From: Nonomuraea jabiensis
GTDB lineage: Bacteria; Actinomycetota; Actinomycetes; Streptosporangiales; Streptosporangiaceae
Direction of reading: 5' to 3'
Assembly: GCF_014204795.1 (NCBI RefSeq)
Contig: NZ_JACHMB010000001.1
Location: 3,410,001 to 3,474,000 of the forward strand
Length of the DNA: 64,000 bases
Both the position numbers and the translations under genes were made by a program. Below the pieces are notes generated by a model. That model ran no database searches and was not told the origin of the DNA. It saw only the letters and a program-made list of their open reading frames with translations. This document shows, piece after piece, positions 1-8,884 of the stretch (positions are counted from its first letter, which is position 1; the number at the start of each line of letters is the position of its first letter).

Positions 1-1727
1 ACCTCCTCCTCCAGGACCTGGGAGCACTTCGGCTTGTACTGCTTGGCCTTGCCGTTCCGGTCCTTGATCTCCGTGATCGCCAGCGGCTTGCAGTACTGCC
101 CCCGCGAGGCGAAGACGGCGTACGAGCTGGCGATCGTCACGGGGTCGACCTCGTTGACCCCCAGCGTGAACGTCTCCACCTCCGACAGCTTCTGCCCGTC
201 GGCCCGCTTGACCCCGAGCTTCTTGGCCATCTTGACCACGCTGCAGAGCCCGACCTTCTGCTCGAGCTTGAGGAAGAACGTGTTGACCGAGCCCCAGGTG
301 CCGGTCTGCAGCGTCTTGAAGCCGCCGCCGCCCTCGCTGGAGTTGTGCACGGTGTGGGACGGGTCGCCGACGTTCTCGCCCTTGCAGTTCTTGAACGCGC
401 TGTAGCCGCTGGCCTGGAAGCCCGCCGGCGACGGGAAGCCGTCGCCGTACTTCATGCCCTCCTCCAGCGCCGCGGCCAGCGTGTAGACCTTGGCCGTCGA
501 GCCCTGCTGGAACCCGCGACCGCCACCGTGTGCCGCGTCGGCCACGATGTTGTAGCTCATCTCGTTCTTCTTCTTGCTCCCGCCGAACTTCCGCGAGGCG
601 GCCATGGCCTTGATCTCGCCGGTGCCGGGGACGACCATGGCCTGCGAGGCCACGGGCTTGTCCTTCCTGGAGACGTACTTCTTGATCGCCTTGTCGGCGG
701 CCGCCTGCATCTTCGGGTCGATCGTGGTCTTGATCGTCAGCCCGCCCCGCTGGAGCAGCTTCTTGCGCTCGTCCTGGTTCTTGCCGAAGTCCTCGTTGTT
801 GAGGATCTCGTACTGGACGTAGAGGCAGAAGTACGGATATTTGCTGGCCTCGCAGCCGCCGGGCGCCTTGATGTTCTTCCAGCCCAGCTTCTTCGCCTTG
901 GCCTCGGCGGCCTCCTGCTGCGAGATCTTGCCGATCTCGGCCATCCGGTCGAGCACGATGTTGCGCCGCTGGAGCAGCCGCGCCCGTGACTCGGGGCCGA
1001 CGCTCGGGTCGGTGCGGGCGGGGTTCTGCACGGCGCCGGCCAGGGTGGCGCTCTCGGCGAGGTCGAGCTCGGAGGCGGGCTTGTCGAAGAAGCGGCGGGC
1101 CGCGGCCTGGATGCCGTGGGCGCCCGCGCCGAAGTAGGCGATGTTCAGATATTTCTCGAGAATCTGGTTCTTCGAGTACTTCTTCTCGATCGCCATCGCG
1201 TTCCGCAGCTCGGACAGCTTGCGGGAGAGCGTCGGGGCGATGGCCGCCGCCTGCTCCTCGGGCGTCTCGGCCTTGTTGACCAGCACCTGCTTGACGTACT
1301 GCTGGGTGATCGACGAGCCGCCCTGCATCACGCCGCCGCCCGACAAATTCTTCACGAGCGCTCTGGCCGTTCCCTCAACATCGATCGGCCCGTGCTGGTA
1401 GAAACGGAAGTCCTCGATCGCGATCAGCGCAGTCTGCATGATCGGGGCGACCTGGTCGAGGCGGACAGACTGCCGGTTCTCAAAGTAGAACTGGGCAAAC
1501 TGCTTGCCGTTGGCGTCCTTCAGCACGGTGCGCTCGGGAAGAGGGGGTTCGTCGAGCTCTTCAGGCTTGAGGTTGAGGCTTTCCACAGCGCTCTTCGTGG
1601 AGATCCCCGCCCCTCCCACCGCAGGCAGGGCCACGGCCGCGGCGAGCACCCCGGCGACGCATCCCGCGATGATCAGACGCAGGATGCCGAGGACGGGGTT
1701 GGAGCGATCTTTGCGCTGCGCTTGCAC
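1..1727 (-). CDS. Bifunctional class A penicillin-binding protein (partial, C-terminus outside window)
   Basis: Membrane-anchored peptidoglycan synthase that polymerises glycan strands and cross-links stem peptides. The visible 575 residues hold an N-terminal membrane anchor (about 12-40), a family 51 glycosyltransferase domain with the catalytic EDFRFYQHGPID motif near residue 105 and GGSSITQQ near 137, and a transpeptidase domain with active-site Ser410 in QGSTAK and a following SVN motif. The KTG box and C-terminus lie beyond the window edge. The GTG start was chosen because the anchor follows it directly. No Shine-Dalgarno is visible, and a TACTCT hexamer ending 7 nt upstream would fit a leaderless transcript (inference). 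Divergent from wblA, the same arrangement as ponA2/whiB4 in mycobacteria (recalled). Confidence 0.93.
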   Translation of the reverse strand, partial: MQAQRKDRSNPVLGILRLIIAGCVAGVLAAAVALPAVGGAGISTKSAVESLNLKPEELDEPPLPERTVLKDANGKQFAQFYFENRQSVRLDQVAPIMQTALIAIEDFRFYQHGPIDVEGTARALVKNLSGGGVMQGGSSITQQYVKQVLVNKAETPEEQAAAIAPTLSRKLSELRNAMAIEKKYSKNQILEKYLNIAYFGAGAHGIQAAARRFFDKPASELDLAESATLAGAVQNPARTDPSVGPESRARLLQRRNIVLDRMAEIGKISQQEAAEAKAKKLGWKNIKAPGGCEASKYPYFCLYVQYEILNNEDFGKNQDERKKLLQRGGLTIKTTIDPKMQAAADKAIKKYVSRKDKPVASQAMVVPGTGEIKAMAASRKFGGSKKKNEMSYNIVADAAHGGGRGFQQGSTAKVYTLAAALEEGMKYGDGFPSPAGFQASGYSAFKNCKGENVGDPSHTVHNSSEGGGGFKTLQTGTWGSVNTFFLKLEQKVGLCSVVKMAKKLGVKRADGQKLSEVETFTLGVNEVDPVTIASSYAVFASRGQYCKPLAITEIKDRNGKAKQYKPKCSQVLEEE

Positions 1728-1969
1728 GCTACCAAGAGTACGTCGAAAGACTGACCGAATCGGTAGCGCGACACCATTTCGCCTTGACTGATGGGGGTGA
1801 CTAGTCATTCCCGGTCAAGATGGCGCTGAGAAATTGGTCCTCTGGGGTCTGTCGGCCCGAACGGGTAGTTGCGTACGTTCTCCCTGCGGCAACTGAATAC
1901 GGAGGCTCGGCGCCCGCGCCCGTCGGCCCCAAATGACGACTGACCACCTAAGGGGAGTGGGGTCGAACA

Positions 1970-2266
1970 ATGTGGATCACGGATTGGACCTCCCGTGCCG
2001 CCTGTAAGGGTGCGGATCCGGATGCCCTGTTCGTGCAGGGCGCCGCGCAGAACAGAGCCAAGCTCATCTGCCGGGGCTGCCCGGTCCGTACTGAATGCCT
2101 CGCCGATGCGCTGGACAATCGCATCGAGTTCGGGGTGTGGGGCGGTATGACCGAACGCGAACGGCGTGCGCTGCTTCGACGGCGGCCTGACGTGGACTCG
2201 TGGCGAGACCTGCTCGAGTCGGCCAAGGAAGAGTACGAACGAACCAACGAGCTGATCGCGGGCTGA
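1970..2266 (+). CDS. wblA: WhiB-family iron-sulfur regulator, WblA/WhiB4 type
   Basis: 98-residue redox-sensitive [4Fe-4S] regulator. Four cysteines (12, 34, 37, 43) form the C-x(n)-C-x2-C-x5-C cluster ligand set, followed by the GVWGGMTERERRALLRRRP turn and basic segment that binds DNA or sigma factor. The VQGAAQNRAK and EFGVWGGMTERERRALLRRRP stretches match Streptomyces WblA and mycobacterial WhiB4 rather than WhiB1/2/3. WblA affects the switch from growth to sporulation and represses antibiotic clusters in Streptomyces, and WhiB4 responds to oxygen in mycobacteria (established for the families). A G-rich ribosome-binding site lies just upstream of the ATG. Confidence 0.95.
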   Translation: MWITDWTSRAACKGADPDALFVQGAAQNRAKLICRGCPVRTECLADALDNRIEFGVWGGMTERERRALLRRRPDVDSWRDLLESAKEEYERTNELIAG

Positions 2267-2317
2267 ACCAAGCCCGGCGAGCCGTAGTACGGCCGGCGCC
2301 GTCCGCCGGCCGTACTT

Positions 2318-3445
2318 TCATGCGCTCGCCAGCAAGTCCCCGATCTGCCGCAGACCAGTGAGATCGTGGACGTCCTCGGACATGGCGCGAACCTGCACCA
2401 CGGGCACCGTGGGGTGGGCCGAGACGAAATGCTCCTGCTCGCGATGCTCGCGAGCGGTGAGCTGCATTCGCCCGGCGTGCAGCCGCAGCACGGCGGCGGT
2501 CAGCTCATGCTCGCCCCGCGCCTCCAGGTCTTCGGCGGCCGCGGCGCTACGGGCGGCCGAGAGGACCGAGGCGGGTGACATGTGCACACGGTTGACCACC
2601 AGGCCGGCCAGTGGCATGCGCTCTTCGGCGAGCCTTTCGACGAAGTAGGACGCCTCCCGCATGGCGTCCCGCTCGGGCGCGGCCACCACCAGGAAGGCCG
2701 TGCCTGGGGCCTGCAGCAGCTTGTACGTCATCTCGGCCCGCTGCCTGAAGCCGCCGAAGACGGCGTCGAGCGCGGACACGAACGTCTGCAGATCCTTGAT
2801 CACCTGCGCGCCCAGCAGCTTGGTCATCGCTCCGGCCATCAACCCGAACCCGGCGTTGAGCAGCCGGAAGGCGCTGCGTCCGCCGGCCTTGGCCGGTGCC
2901 GTCAGCAGCCGGATGAACCGTCCGTCGAGGAAGCGCCCGAGCCGCTCGGGCGCGTCGAGGAAGTCGAGCGCGGACCGCGACGGCGGCGTGTCCACGATGA
3001 TCAGGTCCCACTCGTCCGACCGGCGCAGCTGGCCGAGCTTCTCCATGGCCATGTACTCCTGCGTGCCGGAGAAGCTGGAGGACAGGGACTGGTAGAAGGG
3101 GTTCGACAGGATCTGGCTGGCCCGCGCCGGATCGGCGTGCGACTCGATGATCTCGTCGAACGTACGCTTCATGTCGAGCATCATGGCGTAGAGCTGGCCG
3201 CCGCCGTCGGGCGAGCTGACCAGACGCGGGGTGTTGTCGAGCTCGGTCAGCCCCATCGACTGGGCCAGCCGGCGCGCCGGGTCCACGGTGAGCACGACGG
3301 CGCACCTGCCGCGTTCGGCGGCCCGCAGCCCGAGCGCCGCGGCGGTCGTGGTCTTGCCCACCCCGCCGGCGCCGCAGCAGACGATGATCCTGGTGCCGGG
3401 GTCGTCGAGTATCGCGTCGATGTCGAGTGCGGCGGGCTTCTTCAC
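2318..3445 (-). CDS. ArsA/Get3-like ATPase, second subunit of a pair (Rv3680-like)
   Basis: 375-residue SIMIBI-class P-loop ATPase. The Walker A GAGGVGKTTTAAALG sits near residue 26, and the switch region is seen as VDPARRLAQ and IIVDTPPS. It lacks the arsenite-binding cysteine triad as far as can be seen. In Mycobacterium tuberculosis the adjacent Rv3679-Rv3680 pair (also downstream of whiB4) forms a heteromeric Get3-like ATPase (recalled). The role here is inferred from sequence and identical gene order. Its start overlaps the stop of the upstream ATPase gene by 4 bp, so the two are probably translationally coupled and made in equal amounts. Confidence 0.9.
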   Translation of the reverse strand: MKKPAALDIDAILDDPGTRIIVCCGAGGVGKTTTAAALGLRAAERGRCAVVLTVDPARRLAQSMGLTELDNTPRLVSSPDGGGQLYAMMLDMKRTFDEIIESHADPARASQILSNPFYQSLSSSFSGTQEYMAMEKLGQLRRSDEWDLIIVDTPPSRSALDFLDAPERLGRFLDGRFIRLLTAPAKAGGRSAFRLLNAGFGLMAGAMTKLLGAQVIKDLQTFVSALDAVFGGFRQRAEMTYKLLQAPGTAFLVVAAPERDAMREASYFVERLAEERMPLAGLVVNRVHMSPASVLSAARSAAAAEDLEARGEHELTAAVLRLHAGRMQLTAREHREQEHFVSAHPTVPVVQVRAMSEDVHDLTGLRQIGDLLASA

Positions 3446-4443
3446 GCTGCTCCTTGGGTGCGCATGCTCTCTGCCAGCTCGTACAGGCCGGCCAGGTCGA
3501 CGCCGTCGGCCAGCAGCGGCAGCTCGTAGCTCTTCAGTCCGGCCTCGCCCAGCGACTCGCGCTCGGCGCGCTCCAGCGAGGTGCGGTGGGCGTGCTCGGC
3601 GATCTCCTCCGCGAGCGCCTCGGCGATCGCCGAGGCCTCCGCCCCGTCGGCCACCCCGGCGGCCTTCAGCCCGAGCACGAGCTCGCCGGGATCGAAACGG
3701 CCCTTGACAGCCGTGTCAAGAGCGGCCTGCGGGATCAGTGATTCACGCACCATATTGACGAAAATTCCGCCCGCGGGAAGCCCGGCCGAACGCAATTCGG
3801 AGATGCCGTCGAGCGTCTCCTGCACGGGCATCTCCTCCAGCAGCGTCACGAAGTGCACCGCCGTCTCAGGAGATTTCACGACCCCGTTGACCAGCTCGGA
3901 ATGGTTCTTGATCGGCCCGACCTTGGCCAGGCCCGCCACCTCCTGGGTGACGTTCAGGAAGCGCGTGATGCGGCCCGTGGGCGGCGCGTCGAGCACGACC
4001 GCGTCGTAGATCCTGCGGCCGTTCTTGCCCCGCCTGCGCACGGCCTCGGTCGTCTTGCCCGTGACGAGCACGTCGCGGAAACCGGGGGCCACGGTGGTGG
4101 CGAAGTCGACGACGCCCATCTTGGTCAGCGCCCGGCCCGCCCGGCGCATCCCGTAGAACATCTCCATGTACTCGAGCATGGCCTCCTCGGGATCGATGGC
4201 CAGCGCGTACACGTCGCCGCCGGAGGGCGCCACGGCGATCTTGCGCTCCTCGTAGGGCAGCGGCGGCAGGTCGAAGATCTGCGCGATGCCCTGCCTGCCC
4301 TCGACCTCGACGAGCAGCACCTTGCGACCGCCCGCGGCCAGCGCGAGCGCGAGCGCGGCGGCCACGGTCGTCTTGCCGGTGCCGCCCTTGCCGGTGACCA
4401 CGTGCAGCCGCACACCGGCCCAATCCGTGTCCGGAGAGTCCAC
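3442..4443 (-). CDS. ArsA/Get3-like ATPase, first subunit of a pair (Rv3679-like)
   Basis: 333-residue P-loop ATPase with the deviant Walker A GKGGTGKTTVAAALALA near residue 18 (signature lysine present), an LVEVEGRQGIAQIFDLPP switch I region and a VVLDAPPTGRITRFLNV switch II/Walker B region. It is the first gene of a two-gene unit with the following ATPase (4-bp overlap). Its partner has a different N-terminus, so a heterodimer is more likely than two copies of one homodimer. Family knowledge suggests ATP-driven handling of membrane or tail-anchored clients, but the substrate is not shown by sequence. Confidence 0.9.
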   Translation of the reverse strand: MDSPDTDWAGVRLHVVTGKGGTGKTTVAAALALALAAGGRKVLLVEVEGRQGIAQIFDLPPLPYEERKIAVAPSGGDVYALAIDPEEAMLEYMEMFYGMRRAGRALTKMGVVDFATTVAPGFRDVLVTGKTTEAVRRRGKNGRRIYDAVVLDAPPTGRITRFLNVTQEVAGLAKVGPIKNHSELVNGVVKSPETAVHFVTLLEEMPVQETLDGISELRSAGLPAGGIFVNMVRESLIPQAALDTAVKGRFDPGELVLGLKAAGVADGAEASAIAEALAEEIAEHAHRTSLERAERESLGEAGLKSYELPLLADGVDLAGLYELAESMRTQGAA

Positions 4444-4592
4444 TATTCGAGGCTACCGAAGGGTCACTTGCCGGAGGCCGACGGCCACCCTTTGAGATTG
4501 CTCACACCCCGGCCGGGAACTTGCCGCGACCACGGTCTTGAGCAGGCACAAGGCAGGCCGGCGGGCGGGTTTCCTGTGAGAAGCTGACCTTC

Positions 4593-4748
4593 ATGAAGAA
4601 ATGGGAGTACCTCACCGCCCCGTTGCTGATCCACAACACCAAGATGATCCTGGACAACTTCGGCTCCGACGGCTGGGAGCTGGTCCAGATCGTTCAGGGC
4701 GCCACGCCGGAGCAGCTCGTCGCCTACTTCAAGAGGGAGAAGCAGTGA
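4593..4748 (+). CDS. DUF4177-like small protein
   Basis: 51-residue protein beginning MKKWEYLTAPLLIHNTK and carrying the NFGSDGWELVQI core typical of DUF4177 (a small beta-sheet protein of unknown role with a WEL/V-x-x-GxxGWELV pattern). The stop overlaps the GTG start of the RidA gene by 4 bp, indicating coupled translation. The coding reading is supported by this overlap, by the family motif and by the position in a conserved block (homologues of this tiny gene precede ridA-like genes in other actinomycetes, recalled). No function is assigned. Confidence 0.85.
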   Translation: MKKWEYLTAPLLIHNTKMILDNFGSDGWELVQIVQGATPEQLVAYFKREKQ

Positions 4749-5203
4749 CCCCCGAGCAGAGGATCGCGGACCTCGGCCTGACGCTGCCCGAGGTGGCGGC
4801 GCCGGCGGGCGCCTACGTGCCGGCCGTGCGCACGGGCAACCTCGTCTACACCTCCGGCCAGGTCCCGTTCGTCGACGGCAAGCTGCAGCGGACCGGCAAG
4901 CTCGGGGCCGACCTGACCACCGAGGAGGGCGCGGAGCAGGCCCGCATCTGCGCGCTCAACGCGCTTGCCGCCCTGAAGGCCGAGGTGGGCGACCTGCAGA
5001 AGGTCGTGCGGATCGTCAAGGTCGTGGTGTTCGTGGCCAGCGATCCGTCCTTCACCGAGCAGCCCAAGGTCGGCAACGGCGCCAGCGAGCTGCTCGCCGA
5101 GGTGCTGGGCGAGCCGGGCAGGCACGCCCGCAGCGCCGTGGGCGTGGCCGTCCTCCCGCTGGACGCACCTGTGGAAGTGGAGCTGATCGCCGAAGTAGCC
5201 TGA
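4745..5203 (+). CDS. RidA/YjgF/YER057c-like protein
   Basis: 152-residue member of the YjgF/RidA superfamily (Rv3678c position). The trimeric family deaminates reactive enamine/imine intermediates from PLP enzymes. Supporting sequence is TGNLVYTSGQVPFVDGKL near the N-terminus and the C-terminal RSAVGVAVLPLDAPVEVELIAEV strand pattern. The Arg that binds the carboxylate is probably the one in HARSAVGV. This branch (LPEVAAPAGAYVPAVRTGN) is the actinobacterial subgroup usually about 150 residues long, so a true RidA activity is not certain. Coupled to the DUF4177 gene upstream, with 6 bp to the NUDIX gene downstream. Confidence 0.9.
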   Translation: MTPEQRIADLGLTLPEVAAPAGAYVPAVRTGNLVYTSGQVPFVDGKLQRTGKLGADLTTEEGAEQARICALNALAALKAEVGDLQKVVRIVKVVVFVASDPSFTEQPKVGNGASELLAEVLGEPGRHARSAVGVAVLPLDAPVEVELIAEVA

Positions 5204-5209
5204 GGCACT

Positions 5210-6022
5210 ATGACCGATGTGACCGGATTGCCGCTTCCAGCCGAGCTAGCCGCACGGGCGCGGGACCTCCTCGAGGGGCGGGTCGAGCCGGTCCCCACGC
5301 GCGACGCCGCCACGGTGGTGATTCTGCGGGAAGGGCCGGAGGCGTACCTGCTGCGGCGGAAGGCCACGATGGCCTTCGCGGCCGGCGCGTACGTCTTCCC
5401 CGGCGGTTCGGTGGACGCCCGCGACACCGACCAGGCCGTGGCCTGGGCCGGACCGTCGCCGGCAGAGTGGGGCACGGTCTTCAACGCGAGCGAGCAGGTC
5501 GCGCGCGGGCTGGTGTGCGCGGCCGTACGCGAGACGTTCGAGGAGTCCGGCGTGCTGCTGGCCGGTCCCGGGCCCGATTCCGTGGTCGCCGACACGACGG
5601 GCGACGACTGGGAGTCCGACCGGCTGGCGCTGATCGACAGGAGCCTGGGCTTCGCCGACTTCCTCGCCGGGCGCGGCCTGGTGCTCCGGTCCGACCTGCT
5701 CAAACCGTGGGCCCACTGGATCACCCCGGAGATCGAGCACCGGCGCTTCGACACGCGGTTCTTCGTCGCCGTGCTCCCCGAGGGCCAGCGCACCCGTGAC
5801 GTCGGCGGCGAGGCCGACCAGGTGGCCTGGAAACGTCCCGCGGAGGCGATCGAGCTGGCGCACCGGGGAGAGATCTTCCTGATGCCGCCGACGTACCACA
5901 CGCTGAGCGAGCTGGCCGCTCACGACGGCGTGGCGGGGATCCTGGCCGAGCGCAGGGAGATCGTGCCGATCATGCCGAGGGCCGTGGAGATCCAGGGCGA
6001 GATGCGGCTGGTGACCCGGTGA
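5210..6022 (+). CDS. NUDIX hydrolase
   Basis: 270-residue NUDIX-fold hydrolase. The box is split: FPGGSVDARD near residue 65 and CAAVRETFEESGVLL near residue 103, separated by about 30 residues, an arrangement seen in the NUDT19-like branch. The R-E-x-x-E-E metal-binding core is intact. The substrate is probably a nucleoside-diphosphate-linked metabolite or CoA derivative (family-level inference only). It sits between RidA and the metallo-beta-lactamase-fold hydrolase, its stop overlapping the next start by 4 bp. Confidence 0.88.
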   Translation: MTDVTGLPLPAELAARARDLLEGRVEPVPTRDAATVVILREGPEAYLLRRKATMAFAAGAYVFPGGSVDARDTDQAVAWAGPSPAEWGTVFNASEQVARGLVCAAVRETFEESGVLLAGPGPDSVVADTTGDDWESDRLALIDRSLGFADFLAGRGLVLRSDLLKPWAHWITPEIEHRRFDTRFFVAVLPEGQRTRDVGGEADQVAWKRPAEAIELAHRGEIFLMPPTYHTLSELAAHDGVAGILAERREIVPIMPRAVEIQGEMRLVTR

Positions 6023-6807
6023 GCGGGCTGCACATCCCGATCGGGACGCCCGACGGCTCCCGTACCGAGCACGCCGAGAACCTGCTCGCGCCCAACCCGT
6101 CCGCCATGACGCTCGACGGCACCAACACCTGGGTCATCGGCGAGGACGAGGTGGTGGTGGTCGATCCGGGGCCGGAGGACGAGGCGCATCTGAGCCGCGT
6201 ACGCGATCACCTCGGGGAGCGGCGCGTCACCGAGATCCTGCTCACCCACGGGCACTTCGACCACAGCGGCGGGGCCAGGCGCTTCGCCGAGATGGTGCGC
6301 GCCCCCGTCCGGGCGCTCGATCCGCGGCACCGGCTGGGCGAGGAGGGGCTCGCCGACGGTGACGTGGTGACCGTGGCGGGCCTGGAGATCCACGTGTACG
6401 GCACGCCGGGCCACTCGTTCGACTCGCTCTGCTTCTGGCTGCCGCAGGACCGCGCGATGCTGACCGGTGACACCGTGCTCGGCCGGGGCACCACGATCAT
6501 CGCCCGCGACGGGGGCCTGGCCGACTATCTGCGCAGCCTCGACCGGCTCAGGGCGGCCGCGGAGGGCCTGGAGGCGCGGGCGCTGCTGCCCGGCCACGGC
6601 CCCGTGCTGCCCGACCCGATCGCCGCGCTCGACGGTTACATCGCGCACCGGCGGCAGCGCCTCGACCAGATCAGGGCGGCGCGCGCCCAAGGGGCGCGCA
6701 CGCCACGCGAGATCGTCAAGATCGTGTACGCCGACGTCGACCGCTCCCTCTGGGCCGCCGCCGAGATGTCGGTCGTGGCCCAGCTCGACTACCTGGACCG
6801 GTTGTAG
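6019..6807 (+). CDS. Metallo-beta-lactamase-fold hydrolase (LACTB2/Rv3677c-like)
   Basis: 262-residue binuclear zinc hydrolase. The hallmark THGHFDHSGG motif (H-x-H-x-D-H) is near residue 75, with further ligands in GTPGHSFDSLCF, LTGDTVLG and LLPGHGPVL. The C-terminal helical domain (about 205-262: HRRQRLDQIRAARAQG, then IYADVDRSLWAAAEMSV) is the LACTB2-type extension found in ribonuclease-like members, so RNA cleavage is possible but not shown. The GTG start overlaps the NUDIX stop by 4 bp. Converges with crp, whose 3' end overlaps by about 19 bp. Confidence 0.92.
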   Translation: MSGLHIPIGTPDGSRTEHAENLLAPNPSAMTLDGTNTWVIGEDEVVVVDPGPEDEAHLSRVRDHLGERRVTEILLTHGHFDHSGGARRFAEMVRAPVRALDPRHRLGEEGLADGDVVTVAGLEIHVYGTPGHSFDSLCFWLPQDRAMLTGDTVLGRGTTIIARDGGLADYLRSLDRLRAAAEGLEARALLPGHGPVLPDPIAALDGYIAHRRQRLDQIRAARAQGARTPREIVKIVYADVDRSLWAAAEMSVVAQLDYLDRL

Positions 6808-7469
6808 AGCCGGTCCATGTCGAGGATGACCACGGCCTTGGCCTCGATCCGCAGCCAGCCGCGCTGGGCGAAGTCGGCCAGCGCCTTGTTGACCGTCTCG
6901 CGCGAGGCGCCGACGAGCTGCGCCAGCTCCTCCTGCGTCAGGTCGTGGTGGACCCGCAGGCCGTCGTCCGTCTTGGTGCCGAACCGCTCGGCCAGGTCGA
7001 GCAGCTGCTTGGCCACGCGGCCGGGCACGTCGGTGAAGACCAGGTCGGCCAGCACGTCGTTGGTGCGGCGCAGCCGCTGGGCGAGCGCGCGCAGCAGGTG
7101 GAGCGCCACCTCGGGGCGGCCGGTCAGCCAGGGGCGCAGGTCGTCGTGGCCGAGCCCGGCCAGCCGCACGTCGGTCAGCGCCGTCGCCGAGGCCGTACGC
7201 GGCCGCGGGTCGAACAGCGACAGCTCGCCGAACATCTCGCTCGGCCCGAGCACGCTCAGCAGGTTTTCCCGTCCGTCGGGTGAGGTGCGGGACAGCTTGA
7301 TCTTGCCTTCCAGCACGACGTAGAGCCGGTCGCCGGTCTCGTTCTCGTGGAAGAGCGTCTGTCCCTTGGAGAGCTGGACCTCCGTGATGCTCGTACGCAG
7401 CGCCGCGGCGCTCTCGCGGTCCAGCGCGGCGAACAGGGGGGCCTTGCCCAGCACATCTTCGGTGTTCAC
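6789..7469 (-). CDS. crp: Crp/Fnr-family transcriptional regulator
   Basis: 226-residue cyclic-nucleotide-type regulator. An N-terminal beta-roll (LYVVLEGKIKL, then FGELSLFDPRPRTASATAL, the phosphate-binding cassette) leads through the dimerisation helix to a C-terminal winged helix with the recognition helix LTQEELAQLVGASRETVNKAL. Strongly similar to Streptomyces Crp and M. tuberculosis Rv3676. Streptomyces Crp affects germination and antibiotic production (established). The GTG start was chosen because AGGAGG sits 6-7 nt upstream. An upstream start exists in the same frame but lacks this site and adds 17 residues not seen in the family. Confidence 0.95.
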   Translation of the reverse strand: MNTEDVLGKAPLFAALDRESAAALRTSITEVQLSKGQTLFHENETGDRLYVVLEGKIKLSRTSPDGRENLLSVLGPSEMFGELSLFDPRPRTASATALTDVRLAGLGHDDLRPWLTGRPEVALHLLRALAQRLRRTNDVLADLVFTDVPGRVAKQLLDLAERFGTKTDDGLRVHHDLTQEELAQLVGASRETVNKALADFAQRGWLRIEAKAVVILDMDRLYNRSR

Positions 7470-7636
7470 TCTGCCTCCTCTGCTGCCATTGTGACTCACC
7501 CCACTCTGCGTGGCACACACAGGTTATGGGAATGCTGGAGTGTTCTGCGCTTTTCGGATGAGTCGTATCCAGGGGAAAGGTACCGGATGCCCTGATTTCA
7601 GGGGGTATCGACCCTCCCCTGTGCCGCAGAAGAGGC

Positions 7637-8077
7637 TCAGGAGGCGAGCAGGCCGTCCACGGAGGCCACCGCGGCCGCCACCGACTGGCCGAGCAGGACG
7701 CGGAGCACGTCGGCCGCGCGCGGGCGGGCCGTGGGATCGGCCTGGCGGCACTGCCGTACCGCCAGGTGCAGCGCGGGAGGCAGGACGGCGGGGTCGCCGT
7801 CCGTGCGGCCCGTGGCCGCGAAGACCACCAGGTCGGCCCAGGCCAGCACGTCGTCGGCCGCCGAGCCCGGCGTGACGCCGGGCTGCCAGCCGATCAGCAC
7901 CTGGCCGTGGGCGCCGAGCGCGACGCTCTCGTGGCTGAGCCGGAGCCCCACGTTGCCGCGGGCGTGCAGCTTGGCCACCGCGGAGGCACAGGCCAGGGCC
8001 AGGCGATGCAGCGCCTGCCCCCGCAGAGGCCCTGATGTACGCACGAAGTCCGACAGCACCGCACCCTGACCGCTCAT
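7637..8077 (-). CDS. Degenerate protein-kinase C-lobe fragment (pseudokinase-like)
   Basis: 146-residue protein with no N-lobe. ALACASAVAKLHARGNVGLRLSHESVALGAHGQVLIGW aligns by eye with the region around H-R-D-x-K-P-x-N-V-L-L and D-F-G of Ser/Thr kinases (compare the intact kinase at 45254-47923), but HRD has become GLR and DFG has become IGW. The later ADDVLAWADLVVFAATGR and RQCRQADPTARPRAADVLRVLLG match helix F and the C-terminal kinase helices. It lacks catalytic Asp, metal-binding Asp and the whole ATP-binding lobe, so activity is not expected. It may be a scaffold or regulator. An ATG 13 codons into the open frame was chosen as start. Confidence 0.7.
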   Translation of the reverse strand: MSGQGAVLSDFVRTSGPLRGQALHRLALACASAVAKLHARGNVGLRLSHESVALGAHGQVLIGWQPGVTPGSAADDVLAWADLVVFAATGRTDGDPAVLPPALHLAVRQCRQADPTARPRAADVLRVLLGQSVAAAVASVDGLLAS

Positions 8078-8161
8078 GGCCACCGCCTCCCATGTCGCCC
8101 CCTTGTACGCAAGCAAGGCGTCCTGGGTTCAACACTTCGCGGAAGCTTCTAGTCTTGCGGC

Positions 8162-8884
8162 ATGGCCACGAACGCGGCGGGGCGCAAGCCGGAGACCCGG
8201 CTCGCATTGGTACGGCGGGCCCGCAAGATGAACCGCATCCTCGCGGACACCTATCCAGAGGCCCACTGCGAGCTCGACTTCGGAAACCCGTTAGAACTTC
8301 TGGTCGCGACCATCCTCTCCGCCCAGTGCACGGACAAGCGGGTCAACATGGTCACCCCCATCCTCTTCGCGAAATATCCGACAGTGGAGGACTACGCCGC
8401 CGCCGACCGGTCCGAGATGGAGGAGATCATCCGCTCGACCGGCTTCTTCCGCGCGAAGACCAACAGCATCATCGGCATGGCGCAGGCGGTCTGCGAGAAG
8501 TACGGCGGCGAGGTGCCCGGCAAGCTGAAGGACCTGGTCACCCTGCCCGGCGTGGGCCGCAAGACCGCCAACGTGGTGCTGGGCAACGCGTTCGACGTGC
8601 CGGGGCTCACCGTCGACACCCACTTCCAGCGGCTGGTGCGGCGGTTCGGCTGGACGGAGGAGACCGACCCCGTCAAGATCGAGCACGTCGTGGGGGAGCT
8701 GCTGCCCAAACGCGAGTGGACGATCTTCTCCCACCGGGTGATCTGGCACGGTCGCCGCATCTGCCACGCGCGCCGGCCCGCGTGCGGCGTGTGCCCGCTG
8801 GCCGCGCTCTGCCCGTCGTACGGCACCGGCCCTACGGCGGCGGCCGAGGCCGAGAAGCTCGTCAGGTCCGGCCCCTTCTCGTGA
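8162..8884 (+). CDS. nth: Endonuclease III
   Basis: 240-residue bifunctional DNA glycosylase/AP lyase for oxidised pyrimidines in base-excision repair. The helix-hairpin-helix [14 protein letters not shown] carries catalytic Lys134, Asp152 lies in TVDTHF, and the C-terminal [4Fe-4S] loop has Cys202, 209, 212 and 218 with the exact C-x6-C-x2-C-x5-C spacing. No Shine-Dalgarno is visible. A TAGTCT hexamer ends 6 nt before the ATG, suggesting a leaderless mRNA (inference). The 3' end runs straight into a 30-bp tandem repeat. Confidence 0.97.
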   Translation: MATNAAGRKPETRLALVRRARKMNRILADTYPEAHCELDFGNPLELLVATILSAQCTDKRVNMVTPILFAKYPTVEDYAAADRSEMEEIIRSTGFFRAKTNSIIGMAQAVCEKYGGEVPGKLKDLVTLPGVGRKTANVVLGNAFDVPGLTVDTHFQRLVRRFGWTEETDPVKIEHVVGELLPKREWTIFSHRVIWHGRRICHARRPACGVCPLAALCPSYGTGPTAAAEAEKLVRSGPFS

